Assembly: GCA_948099385.1 (NCBI GenBank) | Contig: CANUEZ040000107.1 | Coordinates: forward strand, 5,883,501 to 5,947,500 | Source of the DNA: Fasciola hepatica | Lineage: Eukaryota > Platyhelminthes > Trematoda > Plagiorchiida > Fasciolidae | Direction of reading: 5' to 3' | Length of the DNA stretch: 64,000 bases | Shown here: positions 1-11,675 of the stretch, one piece after another | Position numbering within the stretch: the stretch's first letter is position 1 | How the letters are laid out: each line of letters opens with the position of its first letter | Translations under genes and position numbers: made by a program | The notes under the pieces: generated by a model | Databases searched by the model: none | Told to the model about the DNA's origin: nothing | The model's input: only the letters and a program-made list of their open reading frames with translations

Positions 1-225
1 TAGATACGTTGACCGTTATGGCTCAGAGGCAAAGCCGGTGGTATGAATGCTGTGCGACGTGCTTAGTAGACTCTCATGCGCCATAAATACCAAACAAAAC
101 CCCGAGAAAATTGCAAAATGCGTACACTGAAACAGCCAAAAAATAGTTCATTTTTGTTCATCTTCCTCTCTCTGTTATTATTTTCTGTATCTATGTTGGC
201 ACCATGCGTAACTTCAGGCCCAGTT

Positions 226-291
<66 letters not shown>
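226..291. repeat. (TAA)n microsatellite, about 21 units
   Basis: This is an uninterrupted run of TAA trinucleotides. It lies in the NFS1 intron upstream of the exon at 672 and produces a poly-Asn frame on plus and a poly-Ile frame on minus. Confidence 0.95.
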
Positions 292-292
<1 letters not shown>

Positions 293-671
293 TCCTTTTC
301 ACCCCCACAAATCGCGATAGTTACCCACAACCGATTGAGGTGGACGATAATAAACTCTTTCGCGGGGCGAATGGTCTCCTCACTTGAATTTGTACACTTG
401 TCCTGCGGTATAATTGAGCTGGGCAACAATAATAGGTCCGATCGCACGACAATAAGCCGTGATACTTTTTCGCCCTCATCATGGTCTTCGATTTCATTGC
501 ATTTGATATGGTTCCCTTAGCTTATTTCAAACTTCACTTGTGTTTATTTTTCTCTCAAAGGCATTCGAAGACTAATGCTCTTAGAAGCAGACTGTTAAAC
601 TCATGATTGCAACCACACTTGATTTGCTCCTGAACCACGTCAACCGGTTACAGTTTTTCTTATTATTCTAG

Positions 672-859
672 GCTGATCATGAACATATATCCAGATTAAG
701 CCAGCGATTGATTGATGGAATTATGACACGTGTGAGTCACGTGTTCCTAAACGGCGATCCGGTCAAACGTTACCCAGGATGTGTGAATATGAGCTTCGCC
801 TGTGTTGAGGGAGAAAGTTTGCTCATGGCATTGAAGAATGTGGCTCTTTCATCCGGAAG
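672..859 (+). CDS. NFS1: NFS1 cysteine desulfurase, internal exon (third from last)
   Basis: NFS1 is the PLP-dependent mitochondrial cysteine desulfurase that takes sulfur from L-cysteine for Fe-S cluster assembly on ISCU. This exon encodes 62 codons plus two bases of a split Ser codon. It reads ADHEHISRLSQRLIDGIM, then LNGDP, YPGCVNMSF, VEGESLLMAL and VALSSG, which are the ordered landmarks of the C-terminal small domain just before the catalytic loop. The acceptor is a pyrimidine-rich tract ending tctag at 671. The donor after 859 is GTGAGT. The two leftover bases AG join the T at 36520 to make Ser, followed by Ala-Cys-Thr-Ser. No start codon belongs here because earlier exons lie outside the window. 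Identification is from recalled family sequence, without an alignment, but the landmarks and phases leave little doubt. Confidence 0.95.
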
Positions 860-1019
860 GTGAGTGTTTACTATTTTGCTCCATTGATGAGAAAGTGAAA
901 TTATTACATTTCGAGTAGCGAGTGCTTCTTTTAGGTTCAACCCGGATGAATTAGTGAGTACTTTATATCTCAGCTGTGTAGTCGTCACACTTTCTTCAGA
1001 TTTCAGAATCTCCATAAAA

Positions 1020-2035
1020 AGTAGCTGTTTCGTCCACTAGTCATTTTATTCAATGTGTAAGACCAATGTTCACGGTCCAGGTCACTTTGGTTAGAACAAC
1101 CCGTAACCATGCACTGTGGTTTTTATCTCCCAAGGGGAACCTCGCTTTTTAATATATACTTGGGCATAAGTGCATTGAAAAGGTTATACGCCATAGTCTT
1201 GAAGGCCTACTGCGCTATTGAGAATAATCGGTTCCCTGACCCTGAGACTTGGAACAGAGAACTGCCCATGGTCCCAGTAGGTTTTGTGTGGTAACGAGCC
1301 GAACAACAATGGATTACTGCCTACCACCCCTGGGAAATTAAACCAACAGCAATAGGGAATTAAAGAGAGAACTAAAAATGATCATATCAAGTGGATGAAG
1401 AACTTATGTGAATTCAAGAACACCACTGGTTGCCACTTGTAGCCATATCTTCCAGCGTTTTTAACCGTTGAATAAGTGGATCTCTTGGACCCCACCCAGC
1501 AAGCCCAGCACACTACATGTTCAAATAGACTGGCCAGACTCTTCATACCTTTCTTCTACGTCGTCGATCGGTCATCTTTATGCATCCTCCAACCACCACG
1601 ATTATGTCTCACGTGAAGGACCAGAATAAGCTACTACAAGGTCGCTTCGGTTACTTTCTCATGCTTTTTTTTAATTTCATGCTTGTGCATGAGTGCAGTG
1701 AAAAGGGTTTACCCCATAATCACAAGAGTCCAATATATTATTAAGGATAACCGGCAATCAGACACTGAGACCTTGAATAGGTACTACATAACTGCTGGGT
1801 TGACACCCCACTGCCTTGTCGGTCAGATTGTTGGATCGAAAACTTCGACCAAGTTCCCCAAATAACTAACGCTTCTGCGTTGTTGGCAGCTGTGAAAGCC
1901 ACTGTTCACACTGAGATATGCCTGCTAGTCCGGTTATTTAATCGCTGGAGTGAAACCAGCATGAAATTCGCGACCAATTGTTCACGCTAGCTAACCACCC
2001 TACTTTGTTCTTCCATGATCAGGGTTGAATGGAAT
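1020..2035. repeat. Decayed repeat mosaic upstream of RTE copy A
   Basis: No host exon was seen. Two diverged direct copies of a short motif are visible at about 1164-1270 and 1681-1785 (both carry a tgcattgaaaaggtt-like start and a gagac-cttg-gaa segment). About 1440-1600 reads on the minus strand as an RTE C-terminal tail, including the phrase W-VGSKRS followed by a Leu/Val-Lys-rich end. About 1800-1905 resembles the 5' part of the RTE element at 44290-44390, sharing ccactgccttg, ggtcaga and gttgtaggcagct-like pieces. Confidence 0.45.
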
Positions 2036-2360
2036 TTCCCATCACGACGAGACTGCACCTTGACGTGGTGTGATGGCTTGCGCGCCTCTATGACCCGAAG
2101 AGCTATACAGGATGGCTTCCTTAAGCCGGAGATGCAATCATACCTGACAGGTAAATGGGTAGAAGTTAGACAAAGTCCAGTCTCCTGGTCCTTTATCCAG
2201 GTTGGGGGTCGATTTGAGCTGGCAACTCAATCGGCAAAATCAGTGGAAGAATAATTGATGCAAACAGATGGGCTTCCACTAAGCCATCCCGCTGCCTTGC
2301 GGATTGGTTCTTGTTAGAACTGAAGGCTTTGGATGAGGACCCTAATCGTTCTTCTGCTTT

Positions 2361-2959
2361 GTGGCTGGACACCCTAGCAGTACCCGTCCAACATCTCCCA
2401 TAAACTGCACGAATAGAAAGAATTCCATACTGCATCGGTCGTCGCTCAGGGTAATCAGGACCGCGCTGCCCATTGCATCGAGCGGGGTGGGTAGTGATAA
2501 GTGTGCTACTGCTCAGAGTTCCCTCTCTTTTATTCAACCTTGGTGTTCTGTCCCAAACCACCCCTATTTGCCCCATCTATCCACCCATAATGCTCCACCG
2601 ATAACACGGTCGATACTCGCAACGACTCACTTTCAAATATTGTCGGGGATAATCCTCTGTCTGGTAACTCAGATTTTCTCAAGCCTCGTCAGCCTCTGAA
2701 TCTCGTCTCCTTCAATGTGCGTACACTCATGCAGGCCGATCAGCAGGTGTGCCTAGCCCTCACATTAGATTCTCTGAAGACCGATGTCTGCTGCTTAGGT
2801 GAATCACGTATTCAGGGTTCGAGCAGTGTGATTCAGCTGACTGCTCCTGGTATCTCATCTAGGTATTTTCTGCGCACTTCAGGAGACGAAATAGCTCGAG
2901 CTACGGGTCTACGTGGTGATGGAATAGTCTTGACTGACAAGGCTGAGGCTGCCTTTTAG
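2361..2959 (+). pseudogene. RTE A, N-terminal region and start of endonuclease
   Basis: Two overlapping-frame pieces (2361-2699 and 2717-2959) match one continuous 199-codon frame in copies B and C. Copy A has lost one base in the run near 2597, which splits it. The second piece holds the endonuclease start FNVRTLM, the CCLGESRIQ motif with the metal-binding Glu, and a Leu/Arg-rich stretch. It then stops at TTT TAG, where a missing T would restore FLDW. It has no independent initiation signal worth naming. Confidence 0.8.
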
Positions 2960-3045
2960 ACTGGATCCCTGTTAGCGGTCGTTTATGTGCTGTGAGACTC
3001 CAGGGGTCAGTTGGCGTTTGAAAGGATAGTTGTGTTAGGCACAAT

Positions 3046-4242
3046 TTGTTTGTGATCTCGGCGTACGCCCCACCGGACTGCAGCTCAGACGCGCAGAGAG
3101 ATGAGTTCTATGATGAACTCGCCACCCTCGTTCGCAGCAGTAGACGTTCTGACATTGTAGTGCTAGCTGGTGACTTCAATGCACAAGTTGGCAAACTCAG
3201 TGTGTCAGAAGCCTGTTTAGGTGGGTGTTGTGCTTTACCCGCTGAGCGTACAGATAACGGGGATAGACTTCTCTGGTTTTGTGGAGACAATCGATTGTTC
3301 TTGTCTATCACCAATTTTCGACACAGCTCGCGTCGCACGGCGACATGGGGCTCTAACTGTGCAGGTACTTTGAGTCAAATTGATCATATCACAGTAAGCT
3401 ACCGGTGGCGCAGTTCTGTTCAGAACTGTAGATCTTACTTGTCCACGTACGTAGAGTCGGACCATGCCTTAGTTTTAATGCGATTATCTCTCCAGCTCCA
3501 TGGTCATCGTCGCAAACCGCAAATCGGATTAGCCGTGGAACGTTTGTGTGATCCAGACGTTTGCACCCGGTATGAGCAGAAGTTAGCATATGAGCTAGGA
3601 TCCACGGAGAACAGTAATGTAGATGAGCATTGGGCTCATATCAAACAAGCGATGTACGTTGCAGCAGGTTTTGCCTGTGGTCCTCGATCCGTTGTCCATC
3701 AGAGACACTGGATCTCGCAAGAGTCGTTGAGTATAATGGAGCAAAAGCGTCAGCTTTCGAACCGTAAGGAGATGAATAAGATGCGGAGAAAGCTACAAAG
3801 ACAAGTTACGAAAAGCCTTAAGAATGATCGCGAAAATTGGTGGGTCAAGGCAGCCGAAGAAATGGAAGTGGCAGCTGCTTCAGGTAACAGTCAAAGACTG
3901 TTCAAACTTATTCGTGACACCGGTGGACGGCGAACTCAGGTCAATGAAACGATTTGCAATAGGAATGGAGAACCCATCCATAACAAACAGCAAAGGCTTG
4001 ATCGATGGGCCGAGTACTTCAAGGAACAGTTTGGCTGGCCGCACGCTAGTGTAGTTACTCCCGTGTCAACAACTGTGACTTCTTGGGTGCTATCACTTGA
4101 GCCCCCATCAGAAGTAGAAGTTGAGTTATGTATTCGATTACTAAGGCGGGGGGAAAGTGGCAGGTCCCGACGAACTTCCCCCACTTCTTTTCAAATTGAG
4201 TGGTGGGGCGTTGATAAAATCACTCACCGTCTTGCTCCGTGA
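3046..4242 (+). pseudogene. RTE A, endonuclease body and linker
   Basis: The frame continues the endonuclease: ISAYAPPDC, VVLAGDFNAQVG (GDFN catalytic segment), TWGSNCAGTLSQIDHI and the SDHALVL end motif. A basic linker follows (KMRRKLQRQVTKSL, RLFKLIRDTGGRR, LDRWAEYFKEQF), leading toward the RT. The last 30 codons are out of frame after an extra G in the G-run near 4150. The track-style start is a TTG inside the domain, so the piece is an internal fragment of a longer polyprotein and not a gene start. Confidence 0.85.
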
Positions 4243-4801
4243 CATTTGGAACGAGGAGCGTATTCCGTTAATATGGAGCGAGTCATTGATTGTTCCCATC
4301 TTCAAGAAGGGAATACGCAATGACTGCAGTAATCATCGTGGGATTAGCTTGATGCCGATAGTCACCAAAGTATTAGCCTTGATTCTGCTGCACCGTCTTA
4401 CGCCCACTCGCGAGAGGAATGCCCGCGAACAGCAGGCTGGATTCCACCCAGGTCGAGGATGCATCGACCAGAATTTTACTCTTCGCCGACTACTTGAAAC
4501 GCGTCACACGCACCGCCGACCGACAATAATAGTTTTCTCAGACCTGAAAGGCGCCTTCGATTCAGTTGATCGAACATCGCTTTTCAGTGATCTTCATCGA
4601 AAGGACATGTCCCAGAAGTTCGTGAACCTACTAAGATCATTGTATTCTGATACTTCTGACCGCGTTAGAGTTTACGGTGAACCATCCGGTCGATTCGAAA
4701 CGACCAGTGGTGTTCGACAGGGGTGTCCTATGTCTCCATTCCTGTTCAACTTCGTCATGGACGAAATAATGGAGAGTGCGTTGCGTCGAACTAGGAAATA
4801 G
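4157..4801 (+). pseudogene. RTE A, reverse transcriptase fingers and palm, motif A and B part
   Basis: RT landmarks in order: AGPDELPP, SLIVPIFKKG, NHRGISLMP, QAGFHPGRGCIDQ, VFSDLKGAFDSVDR (motif A with catalytic Asp), then SGVRQGCPMSPFLFN (motif B). The frame stops at TAG 4799-4801. The catalytic YADD codons follow at 4824-4835 in a shifted frame and are intact. Confidence 0.88.
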
Positions 4802-4976
4802 TGGAAAGCTATGTAACCTAGATTACGCGGACGACGTTGTCTGCTTGTTCGAATCCGCGGAACATGCTCACCGTGCACTAGATAGACTCTCAAGAGCTGT
4901 AGCTCCATTCAGCATGCGCTTTGCACCTTCAAAGTGTAAAGTGATGTTATAAGACTGAACGTCAACAATTCCGAGC

Positions 4977-5657
4977 TTGATGCTCGATGGGGAGGTGTTG
5001 GCAGTTGTCGACCACTTCACCTATCTCGGCCGCAGCGTGACGACGGATGGGAGCACAGTAGTAGAGGTGAGTACGCGTATATCCAAGGCTCGAGCGGCGT
5101 ACGCTGGACTGAAGCACTTGTGGCGTCGATCTGATATTTCACTGAAGTTGAAAGGTCGTGTATACTGTGCTGCAGTGCGTTCAGTTTTTTTGTATGGTTG
5201 CGAAACTTGGAGTCTGCGTGCTGAAGATATTCGTCGTTTTGAGGTTTTCGACCATCGATGTTTACGTAGTATCGCTAGGATTGGGTGGAATAGCCGAGTA
5301 GGCAACGATGAGGTAAGAAAGCGAGTATTGGGTACTAATTCAGAGAACGTTTTGTCACAGCGTATCCAACTTGGTAGACTTCGTTGGTTGGGGCACGTGT
5401 TACGTATGGCAAGCACACGTCCACCGTACCGTGTCCTATTCTCCGTTTTTCCTAGGGAGTGGAAGAGACCACGTGGAGGTCAACAGATGACGTGGCAGCG
5501 AGGAATGAGAAAATGTACAGCAGACTTAGGAAAAGTAGGTGCTTCACGTCTTCGTGGTTGGGGTCCAAAAGATCCGTCTACCAGTTGGCTGGATATGGCT
5601 GCGGACCGCGAACAGTGGGGATTGTGTTGTCACTTTCTATCGAATCAGAATGTTTGA
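4977..5657 (+). pseudogene. RTE A, RT thumb and C-terminal tail domain
   Basis: The piece reads VVDHFTYLGRSVT, LKHLWRRSDISLKLKG, LLYGCETWSLR-like (VFLYGCETWSLR here), FDHRCLRSIARIGW, LGRLRWLGHVLRM, REWKRPRGGQQMTW and GASRLRGWGPKDPSTSWL. This is the usual RTE tail. Compared with inverted copy D it lacks four residues (Glu-Thr-Leu-Lys) after STSWL, a 12-bp deletion shared by A, B and C. Confidence 0.88.
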
Positions 5658-5864
5658 TCGATGTGCGTTTGTACAGTTAGACTGTGTATTCCATGTGTTG
5701 GTTACTAGGGTATTCTTTTCTTTTCCCACCCATGTAGGTCCATTCCCTGTCCATTTTGTATATTCATACTTTCTAATTCAGCGTGCAACATGGTGAGAAA
5801 AGCAGTGGTCAGTGGGGCTTGCCCTAGTGTTTAACGCTGTACGATGATGATGATGATGATGATG

Positions 5865-6634
5865 TTGAATGGAATCACTGCGTTTCCACGGGGAATTGAT
5901 CCGAATATCCATGAGCCTTGGACTAAGGAACCGTATGGGTCAGATGTATTAATGCAATATGCGGGCAGTGCTCTCCTCATCACCCGGACAGTACGTTTGT
6001 TCTCATAATTGCATGGGGTGATCGGGGGAAGTAGCTCCTCTGATTTGGTAGATTGTCGTGCCCCTTGGGCATCTTTCATCTACTTGGTCTTCATCGGTTA
6101 CCCCACTCTCATCTGTTGCTGCACGAAGCTAAAGCATACATGAACGTCGATACCTGCATGTACCGCTCAGCATGCGTGCCAAATCAGGCCCAAGAACCTC
6201 GGCGAAACGGTGTTCAGCATGCGAAGACAGTTTTTCCTGAATGGGCAGACGGGGTTCACTGTTTGATCCAAAGCCAAAATGGAAAACTGTCCAACCAACG
6301 GGGTCGCATGGGCCTTTGGGTCATGGCCACTTCTGCCGAATGTCGACAGAGCTCCTAGAGAGCCACCGGCAACCATGCAGTAACACCACATTGGATGCGT
6401 TGGGCGTCCCGGATTTTTAGACTACCATGCAGGTTTCACTTGATTGTGCACGGACTAGAAGGACGACCTCGAATTAAAGCCGAGTGACGCTGAGGACGTC
6501 ACTTTGTTTGCTATTCCCAAGACTATTCATGGATGCTGGTACAGAACACAATGGTCATGCCACGGCGTTCCCGGTGAGCGACGCGCCTCGTGTTCTCTCC
6601 GTGGTCTGATTGTCAAATTTACTAGCAACTCAGA
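5865..6634. repeat. Spacer S1, host sequence downstream of copy A, duplicated at 10906-11675
   Basis: It follows the A element and its target duplication. It is essentially repeated 5041 bp downstream, after copy B. It has no recognisable gene; the open frames at 6053-6358 and 6167-6391 lie on opposite strands of the same bases and match nothing I know. A short stretch near 6570-6630 (gtgagcgacg...cgttctctcc-like) recurs in diverged form at 6814-6875. Confidence 0.75.
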
Positions 6635-7073
6635 TGCAAAATAATCCATGACTGTTGGTGTTTTATCCTAGTTTGTGCCGAAACAGCCCGGAAGATTCAC
6701 TATGATTGTTGTTGTTTTGTTTGTGTATGGGATTGGAGCATTGGATCCCACGGTTTAATTACGTTGTACGTTGTTTGACTGTATTTGTATCTGGGTGAGA
6801 GGTGTACGTCTTCGACGTCCCCGGTGAGCGACGCCTCTCACGTTCTCTCCGCGACCGGGGTGTCAGATATACTAAGTGAGAACTTCAATCTACGCAAGCA
6901 CGTTCACAGTGCTTGCTGGAACGTGAGAACTCCCCTTACATCGGTAGTTAGGCCATCACGACACGCACGCTACGCAATTACCAAGTAGACATTGCATGTC
7001 TCTCCGAAATTCGTCTGCCGAATTCTGGCACACGGAGTATTATGCATTAGGCAGAGCAACTTCGGTTAATCAT
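6635..7073 (+). mobile_element. End of the 2.5-kb unit plus 5' fragment of a second RTE family
   Basis: From 6635 the sequence matches the right end of the tandem unit (compare 14166 and 21900). From about 6790 it reads as the start of another RTE endonuclease: WNVRT near 6920, then after a frameshift YQVDIACLSEIRLPNSG at about 6980-7030. The fragment ends at 7073, where copy B begins. Repeats of this block are at 11676-12117 and 14458-14828. Confidence 0.7.
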
Positions 7074-7400
7074 GCGGTCCATCACGACGAGACTGCACGT
7101 TGACGTGGTGTGTTGGCTTGCGCGCCTCTGTGACCCAAAGAACTATACAGGATGGCATCTTTAAGCCGGAGATGCAATCATACCTGACAGGTAAATGGGT
7201 AGAAGTTAGACAAAGTCCAGTCTCCTGGTCCTTTATCCAGGTTGGGGGTCGATTTGAGCTGGCAACTCAATCGGCAAAATTAGTGGAAGAATAATTGATG
7301 CAAACAGATGGGCTTCCACTAAGCCATCCCGCTGCTTTTCGGATAGGTTCTTGTTAGGATTAAAGGCTTTGGATGAGGACCCTAATCGTTCTTCTGCTTT

Positions 7401-8000
7401 GTGGCTGGACACCCTAGCAGTACCCGTCCAACATCTTCCATGAACTGCACGAATAGAAAGAATTCCATACTGCATCAGTCGTCGCTCAGGGTAATCAGGA
7501 CCGCGCTGCCCATTGCATCGAGCGGGGTGGGTAGTGATAAGTGTGCTACTGCTCAGAGTTCCCTCTCTTTTATTCAACCTTGGTGTTCTGTCCCAAACCA
7601 CCCCTCTTTGCTTCACCTGTCCACCCATAATGCTCCCACTGATAACACGGTCGGTACTCGCAACGATTCACTGTCAAATATTGTCGGGAATAATCCTCTA
7701 TCTGGTAACTCAGATTTTCTCAAGCCTCGTCAGCCTCTTAATCTCGGCTCCTTCAACGTGCGTATACTCATGCAGGCCGGCCAGCAGGTGTGCCTAGCCC
7801 TCACATTAGATTCTCTGAAGACTGATGTTTGCTGCTTAGGTGAATCACGTATTCAGGGTTCGAGCAGTGTGATTCAGCTGACTGCTCCTGGTATCTCATC
7901 TAGGTATTTTCTGCGCACTTCAGGAGACGAAATAGCTCGAGCTACGGGTCTACGTGGTGATGGAATAGTCTTGACTGACAAGGCTGAGGCTGCCTTTTAG
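7401..8000 (+). pseudogene. RTE B, N-terminal region and start of endonuclease
   Basis: A single 199-codon frame with a Ser/Thr/Pro-rich leader, then FNVRIL and CCLGESRIQ. It ends at the same TTT TAG caused by a missing T as in copy A. Confidence 0.8.
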
Positions 8001-8086
8001 ACTGGATCCCTGTTAGCGGTCGTTTATGTGCTGTGAGACTCCAGGGGTCAGTTGGCGTTTGAAAGGATAGTTGTGTTAGGCACAAT

Positions 8087-9247
8087 TTGTTTGTGATCTC
8101 GGCGTACGCCCCACCGGACTGCAGCTCAGACGCGCAGAGAGATGAGTTCTATGATGAACTCGCCACCCTCGTTCGCAGCAGTAGACGTTCTGACATTGTA
8201 GTGCTAGCTGGTGACTTCAATGCACAAGTTGGCAAACTCAGTGTGTCAGAAGCCTGTTTAGGTGGGTGTTGTGCTTTACCCGCTGAGCGTACAGATAACG
8301 GGGATAGACTTCTCTGGTTTTGTGGAGACAATCGATTGTTCTTGTCTATCACCAATTTTCGACACAGCTCGCGTCGCACAGCGACATGGGGCTCTAACTG
8401 TGCAGGTACTTTGAGTCAAATTGATCATATCACAGTAAGCTACCGGTGGCGCAGTTCTGTTCAGAACTGTAGATCTTACTTGTCCACGTACGTAGAGTCG
8501 GACCATGCCTTAGTTTTAATGCGATTATCTCTCCAGCTCCATGGTCATCGTCGCAAACCGCAAATCGGATTAGCCGTGGAACGTTTGTGTGATCCAGACG
8601 TTTGCACCCGGTATGAGCAGAAGTTAGCATATGAGCTAGGATCCACGGAGAACAGTAATGTAGATGAGCATTGGGCTCATATCAAACAAGCGATGTACGT
8701 TGCAGCAGGTTTTGCCTGTGGTCCTCGATCCGTTGTCCATCAGAGACACTGGATCTCGCAAGAGTCGTTGAGTATAATGGAGCAAAAGCGTCAGCTTTCG
8801 AACCGTAAGGAGATGAATAAGATGCGGAGAAAGCTACAAAGACAAGTTACGAAAAGCCTTAAGAATGATCGCGAAAATTGGTGGGTCAAGGCAGCCGAAG
8901 AAATGGAAGTGGCAGCTGCTTCAGGTAACAGTCAAAGACTGTTCAAACTTATTCGTGACACCGGTGGACGGCGAACTCAGGTCAATGAAACGATTTGCAA
9001 TAGGAATGGAGAACCCATCCATAACAAACAGCAAAGGCTTGATCGATGGGCCGAGTACTTCAAGGAACAGTTTGGCTGGCCGCACGCTAGTGTAGTTACT
9101 CCCGTGTCAACAACTGTGACTTCTTGGGTGCTATCACTTGAGCCCCCATCAGAAGTAGAAGTTGAGTTATGTATTCGATTACTAAGGCGGGGGGAAAGTG
9201 GCAGGTCCCGACGAATTTCCTCCAGTTCTTTTCAAACTGGGTGGTGA
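8087..9247 (+). pseudogene. RTE B, endonuclease body and linker
   Basis: Same content as in copy A (LAGDFNAQVG, SQIDHI, SDHALVL, RLFKLIRDTGG). It ends a few codons after the extra G near 9191. Downstream of this point B differs from A and C in a short patch around 9216-9270. Confidence 0.83.
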
Positions 9248-9842
9248 GGCGTTGATAAAATCATTAACCGTCTTGCTCCGTGACATTTGGAACGAGGAGC
9301 GTATTCCGTTAATATGGAGCGAGTCATTGATTGTTCCCATCTTCAAGAAGGGAATACGCAATGACTGCAGTAATCATCGTGGGATTAGCTTGATGCCGAT
9401 AGTCACCAAAGTATTAGCCTTGATTCTGCTGCACCGTCTTACGCCCACTCGCGAGAGGAATGCCCGCGAACAGCAGGCTGGATTCCACCCAGGTCGAGGA
9501 TGCATCGACCAGAATTTTACTCTTCGCCGACTACTTGAAACGCGTCACACGCACCGCCGACCGACAATAATGGTTTTCTCAGACCTGAAAGGCGCCTTCG
9601 ATTCAGTTGATCGAACATCGCTTTTCAGTGATCTTCATCGAAAGGACATGTCCCAGAAGTTCGTGAACCTACTAAGATCATTGTATTCTGATACTTCTGA
9701 CCGCGTTAGAGTTTACGGTGAACCATCCGGTCGATTCGAAACGACCAGTGGTGTTCGACAGGGGTGTCCTATGTCTCCATTCCTGTTCAACTTCGTCATG
9801 GACGAAATAATGGAGAGTGCGTTGCGTCGAACTAGGAAATAG
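9198..9842 (+). pseudogene. RTE B, reverse transcriptase motifs up to B
   Basis: RT motifs NHRGISLMP, QAGFHPGRGCIDQ, VFSDLKGAFDSVDR and GVRQGCPMSP are intact. The following YADD position is mutated to FTDD and out of frame, so catalysis would be lost twice over. Confidence 0.86.
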
Positions 9843-10017
9843 TGGAAAGCTGTGTGACGTAGACTTCACCGACGACGTTGTCTGCTTGTTCGAATCCGCG
9901 GAACATGCTCACCGTGCACTAGATAGACTCTCAAGAGCTGTAGCTCAATTCGGCATGCGCTTTGCACCTTCAAAGTGTAAAGTGATGTTATAAGACTGAA
10001 CGTCAACAATTCCGAGC

Positions 10018-10698
10018 TTGATGCTCGATGGGGAGGTGTTGGCAGTTGTCGACCACTTCACCTACCTCGGCCGCAGCGTGACGACGGATGGGAGCACAGT
10101 AGTAGAGGTGAGTACGCGTATATCCAAGGCTCGAGCGGCGTACGCTGGACTGAAGCACTTGTGGCGTCGATCTGATATTTCACTGAAGTTGAAAGGTCGT
10201 GTATACTGTGCTGCAATGCGTTCAGTTTTGTTGTATGGTTGCGAAACTTGGAGTCTGCGTGCTGAAGATATTCGTCGTTTTGAGGTTTTCGACCATCGAT
10301 GTTTACGTAGTATCGCTAGGATTGGGTGGAATAGCCGAGTAGGCAACGATGAGGTAAGAAAGCGAGTATTGGGTACTAATTCAGAGAACGTTTTGTCACA
10401 GCGTATCCAACTTGGTAGACTTCGTTGGTTGGGGCACGTGTTACGTATGGCAAGCACACGTCCACCGTACCGTGTCCTATTCTCCGTTTTTCCTAGGGAG
10501 TGGAAGAGACCACGTGGAGGTCAACAGATGACGTGGCAGCGAGGAATGAGAAAATGTACAGCAGACTTAGGAAAAGTAGGTGCTTCACGTCTTCGTGGTT
10601 GGGGTCCAAAAGATTCCTCTACCAGTTGGCTGGATATGGCTGCGGACCGCGAACAGTGGGGATTGTGTTGTCACTTTCTATCGAATCAGAATGTTTGA
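10018..10698 (+). pseudogene. RTE B, C-terminal tail domain
   Basis: It has the same 226-codon frame as copy A with very few substitutions (for example MRSVLLYG in place of VRSVFLYG) and the same missing four residues after STSWL. Confidence 0.86.
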
Positions 10699-10905
10699 TC
10701 GATGTGCGTTTGTACAGTTAGACTGTGTATTCCATGTGTTGGTTACTAGGGTATTCTTTTCTTTTCCCACCCATGTAGGTCCATTCCCTGTCCATTTTGT
10801 ATATTCATACTTTCTAATTCAGCGTGCAACATGGTGAGAAAAGCAGTGGTCAGTGGGGCTTGCCCTAGTGTTTAACGCTGTACGATGATGATGATGATGA
10901 TGATG

Positions 10906-11675
10906 TTGAATGGAATCACTGCGTTTCCACGGGGAATTGATCCGAATATCCATGAGCCTTGGACTAAGGAACCGTATGGGTCAGATGTATTAATGCAATA
11001 TGCGGGCAGTGCTCTCCTCATCACCCGGACAGTACGTTTGTTCTCATAATTGCATGGGGTGATCGGGGGAAGTAGCTCCTCTGATTTGGTAGATTGTCGT
11101 GCCCCTTGGGCATCTTTCATCTACTTGGTCTTCATCGGTTACCTCACTCTCATCTGTTGCTGCACGAAGCTAAAGCATACATGAACGTCGATACCTGCAT
11201 GTACCGCTCAGCATGCGTGCCAAATCAGGCCCAAGAACCTCGGCGAAACGGTGTTCAGCATGCGAAGACAGTTTTTCCTGAATGGGCAGACGGGGTTCAC
11301 TGTTTGATCCAAAGCCAAAATGGAAAACTGTCCAACCAACGGGGTCGCATGGGCCTTTGGGTCATGGCCACTTCTGCCGAATGTCGACAGAGCTCCTAGA
11401 GAGCCACCGGCAACCATGCAGTAACACCACATTGGATGCGTTGGGCGTCCCGGATTTTTAGACTACCATGCAGGTTTCACTTGATTGTGCACGGACTAGA
11501 AGGACGACCTCGAATTAAAGCCGAGTGACGCTGAGGACGTCACTTTGTTTGCTATTCCCAAGACTATTCATGGATGCTGGTACAGAACACAATGGTCATG
11601 CCACGGCGTTCCCGGTGAGCGACGCGCCTCGTGTTCTCTCCGTGGTCTGATTGTCAAATTTACTAGCAACTCAGA
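10906..11675. repeat. Spacer S2, second copy of S1
   Basis: It is near-identical to 5865-6634 at offset 5041. It is noncoding as far as I can see. Confidence 0.8.

Larger units (their letters stand above)
2036..5864 (+). mobile_element. RTE-clade non-LTR retrotransposon, copy A (dead)
   Basis: The element is about 3.83 kb: untranslated start, apurinic-like endonuclease, reverse transcriptase, C-terminal tail domain, then a 3' (ATG)n tail (5843-5864). It is flanked by a 12-bp target duplication, GTTGAATGGAAT, at 2024-2035 and 5864-5875. Copy A is therefore a genuine insertion with both ends preserved. The frame is broken by a one-base loss in a T run near 2956, an in-frame TGA near 3028, an extra G near 4150 and shifts near 4796-4965. 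These lesions are mostly shared with copies B and C, so all derive from one already defective ancestor or have been homogenised. Confidence 0.9.
7076..10905 (+). mobile_element. RTE retrotransposon, copy B (dead, recombinant flanks)
   Basis: It is nearly identical to copy A at an offset of 5040-5041 bp over its full length, with the same (ATG)n tail. Its two flanks do not form a target duplication. The left flank (TAATCAT at 7067-7073) matches the left flank of copy C, while the right flank (GTTGAATGGAAT at 10905-10916) matches the right flank of copy A. It is therefore best read as an unequal-crossover product. The RT active site has decayed: codons 9865-9876 read FTDD in place of YADD. Confidence 0.88.

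Noticed and set aside
76..387. 103-codon frame with a signal-peptide-like start and 21 Asn
   Set aside because: The Asn run is the (TAA)n microsatellite and the frame lies in the NFS1 intron upstream of the exon at 672. No splice partner was found.
2193..2576. Antisense 127-131 codon frames repeated at 7233-7628 and 14988-15383
   Set aside because: They are reverse-strand shadows of the RTE 5' region. They are repeated only because the elements are repeated.
5021..5416. Antisense 131-codon frames in the RTE tails (also 10062, 17814; plus-strand version 19337)
   Set aside because: Each lies on the strand opposite a clear RTE tail domain.
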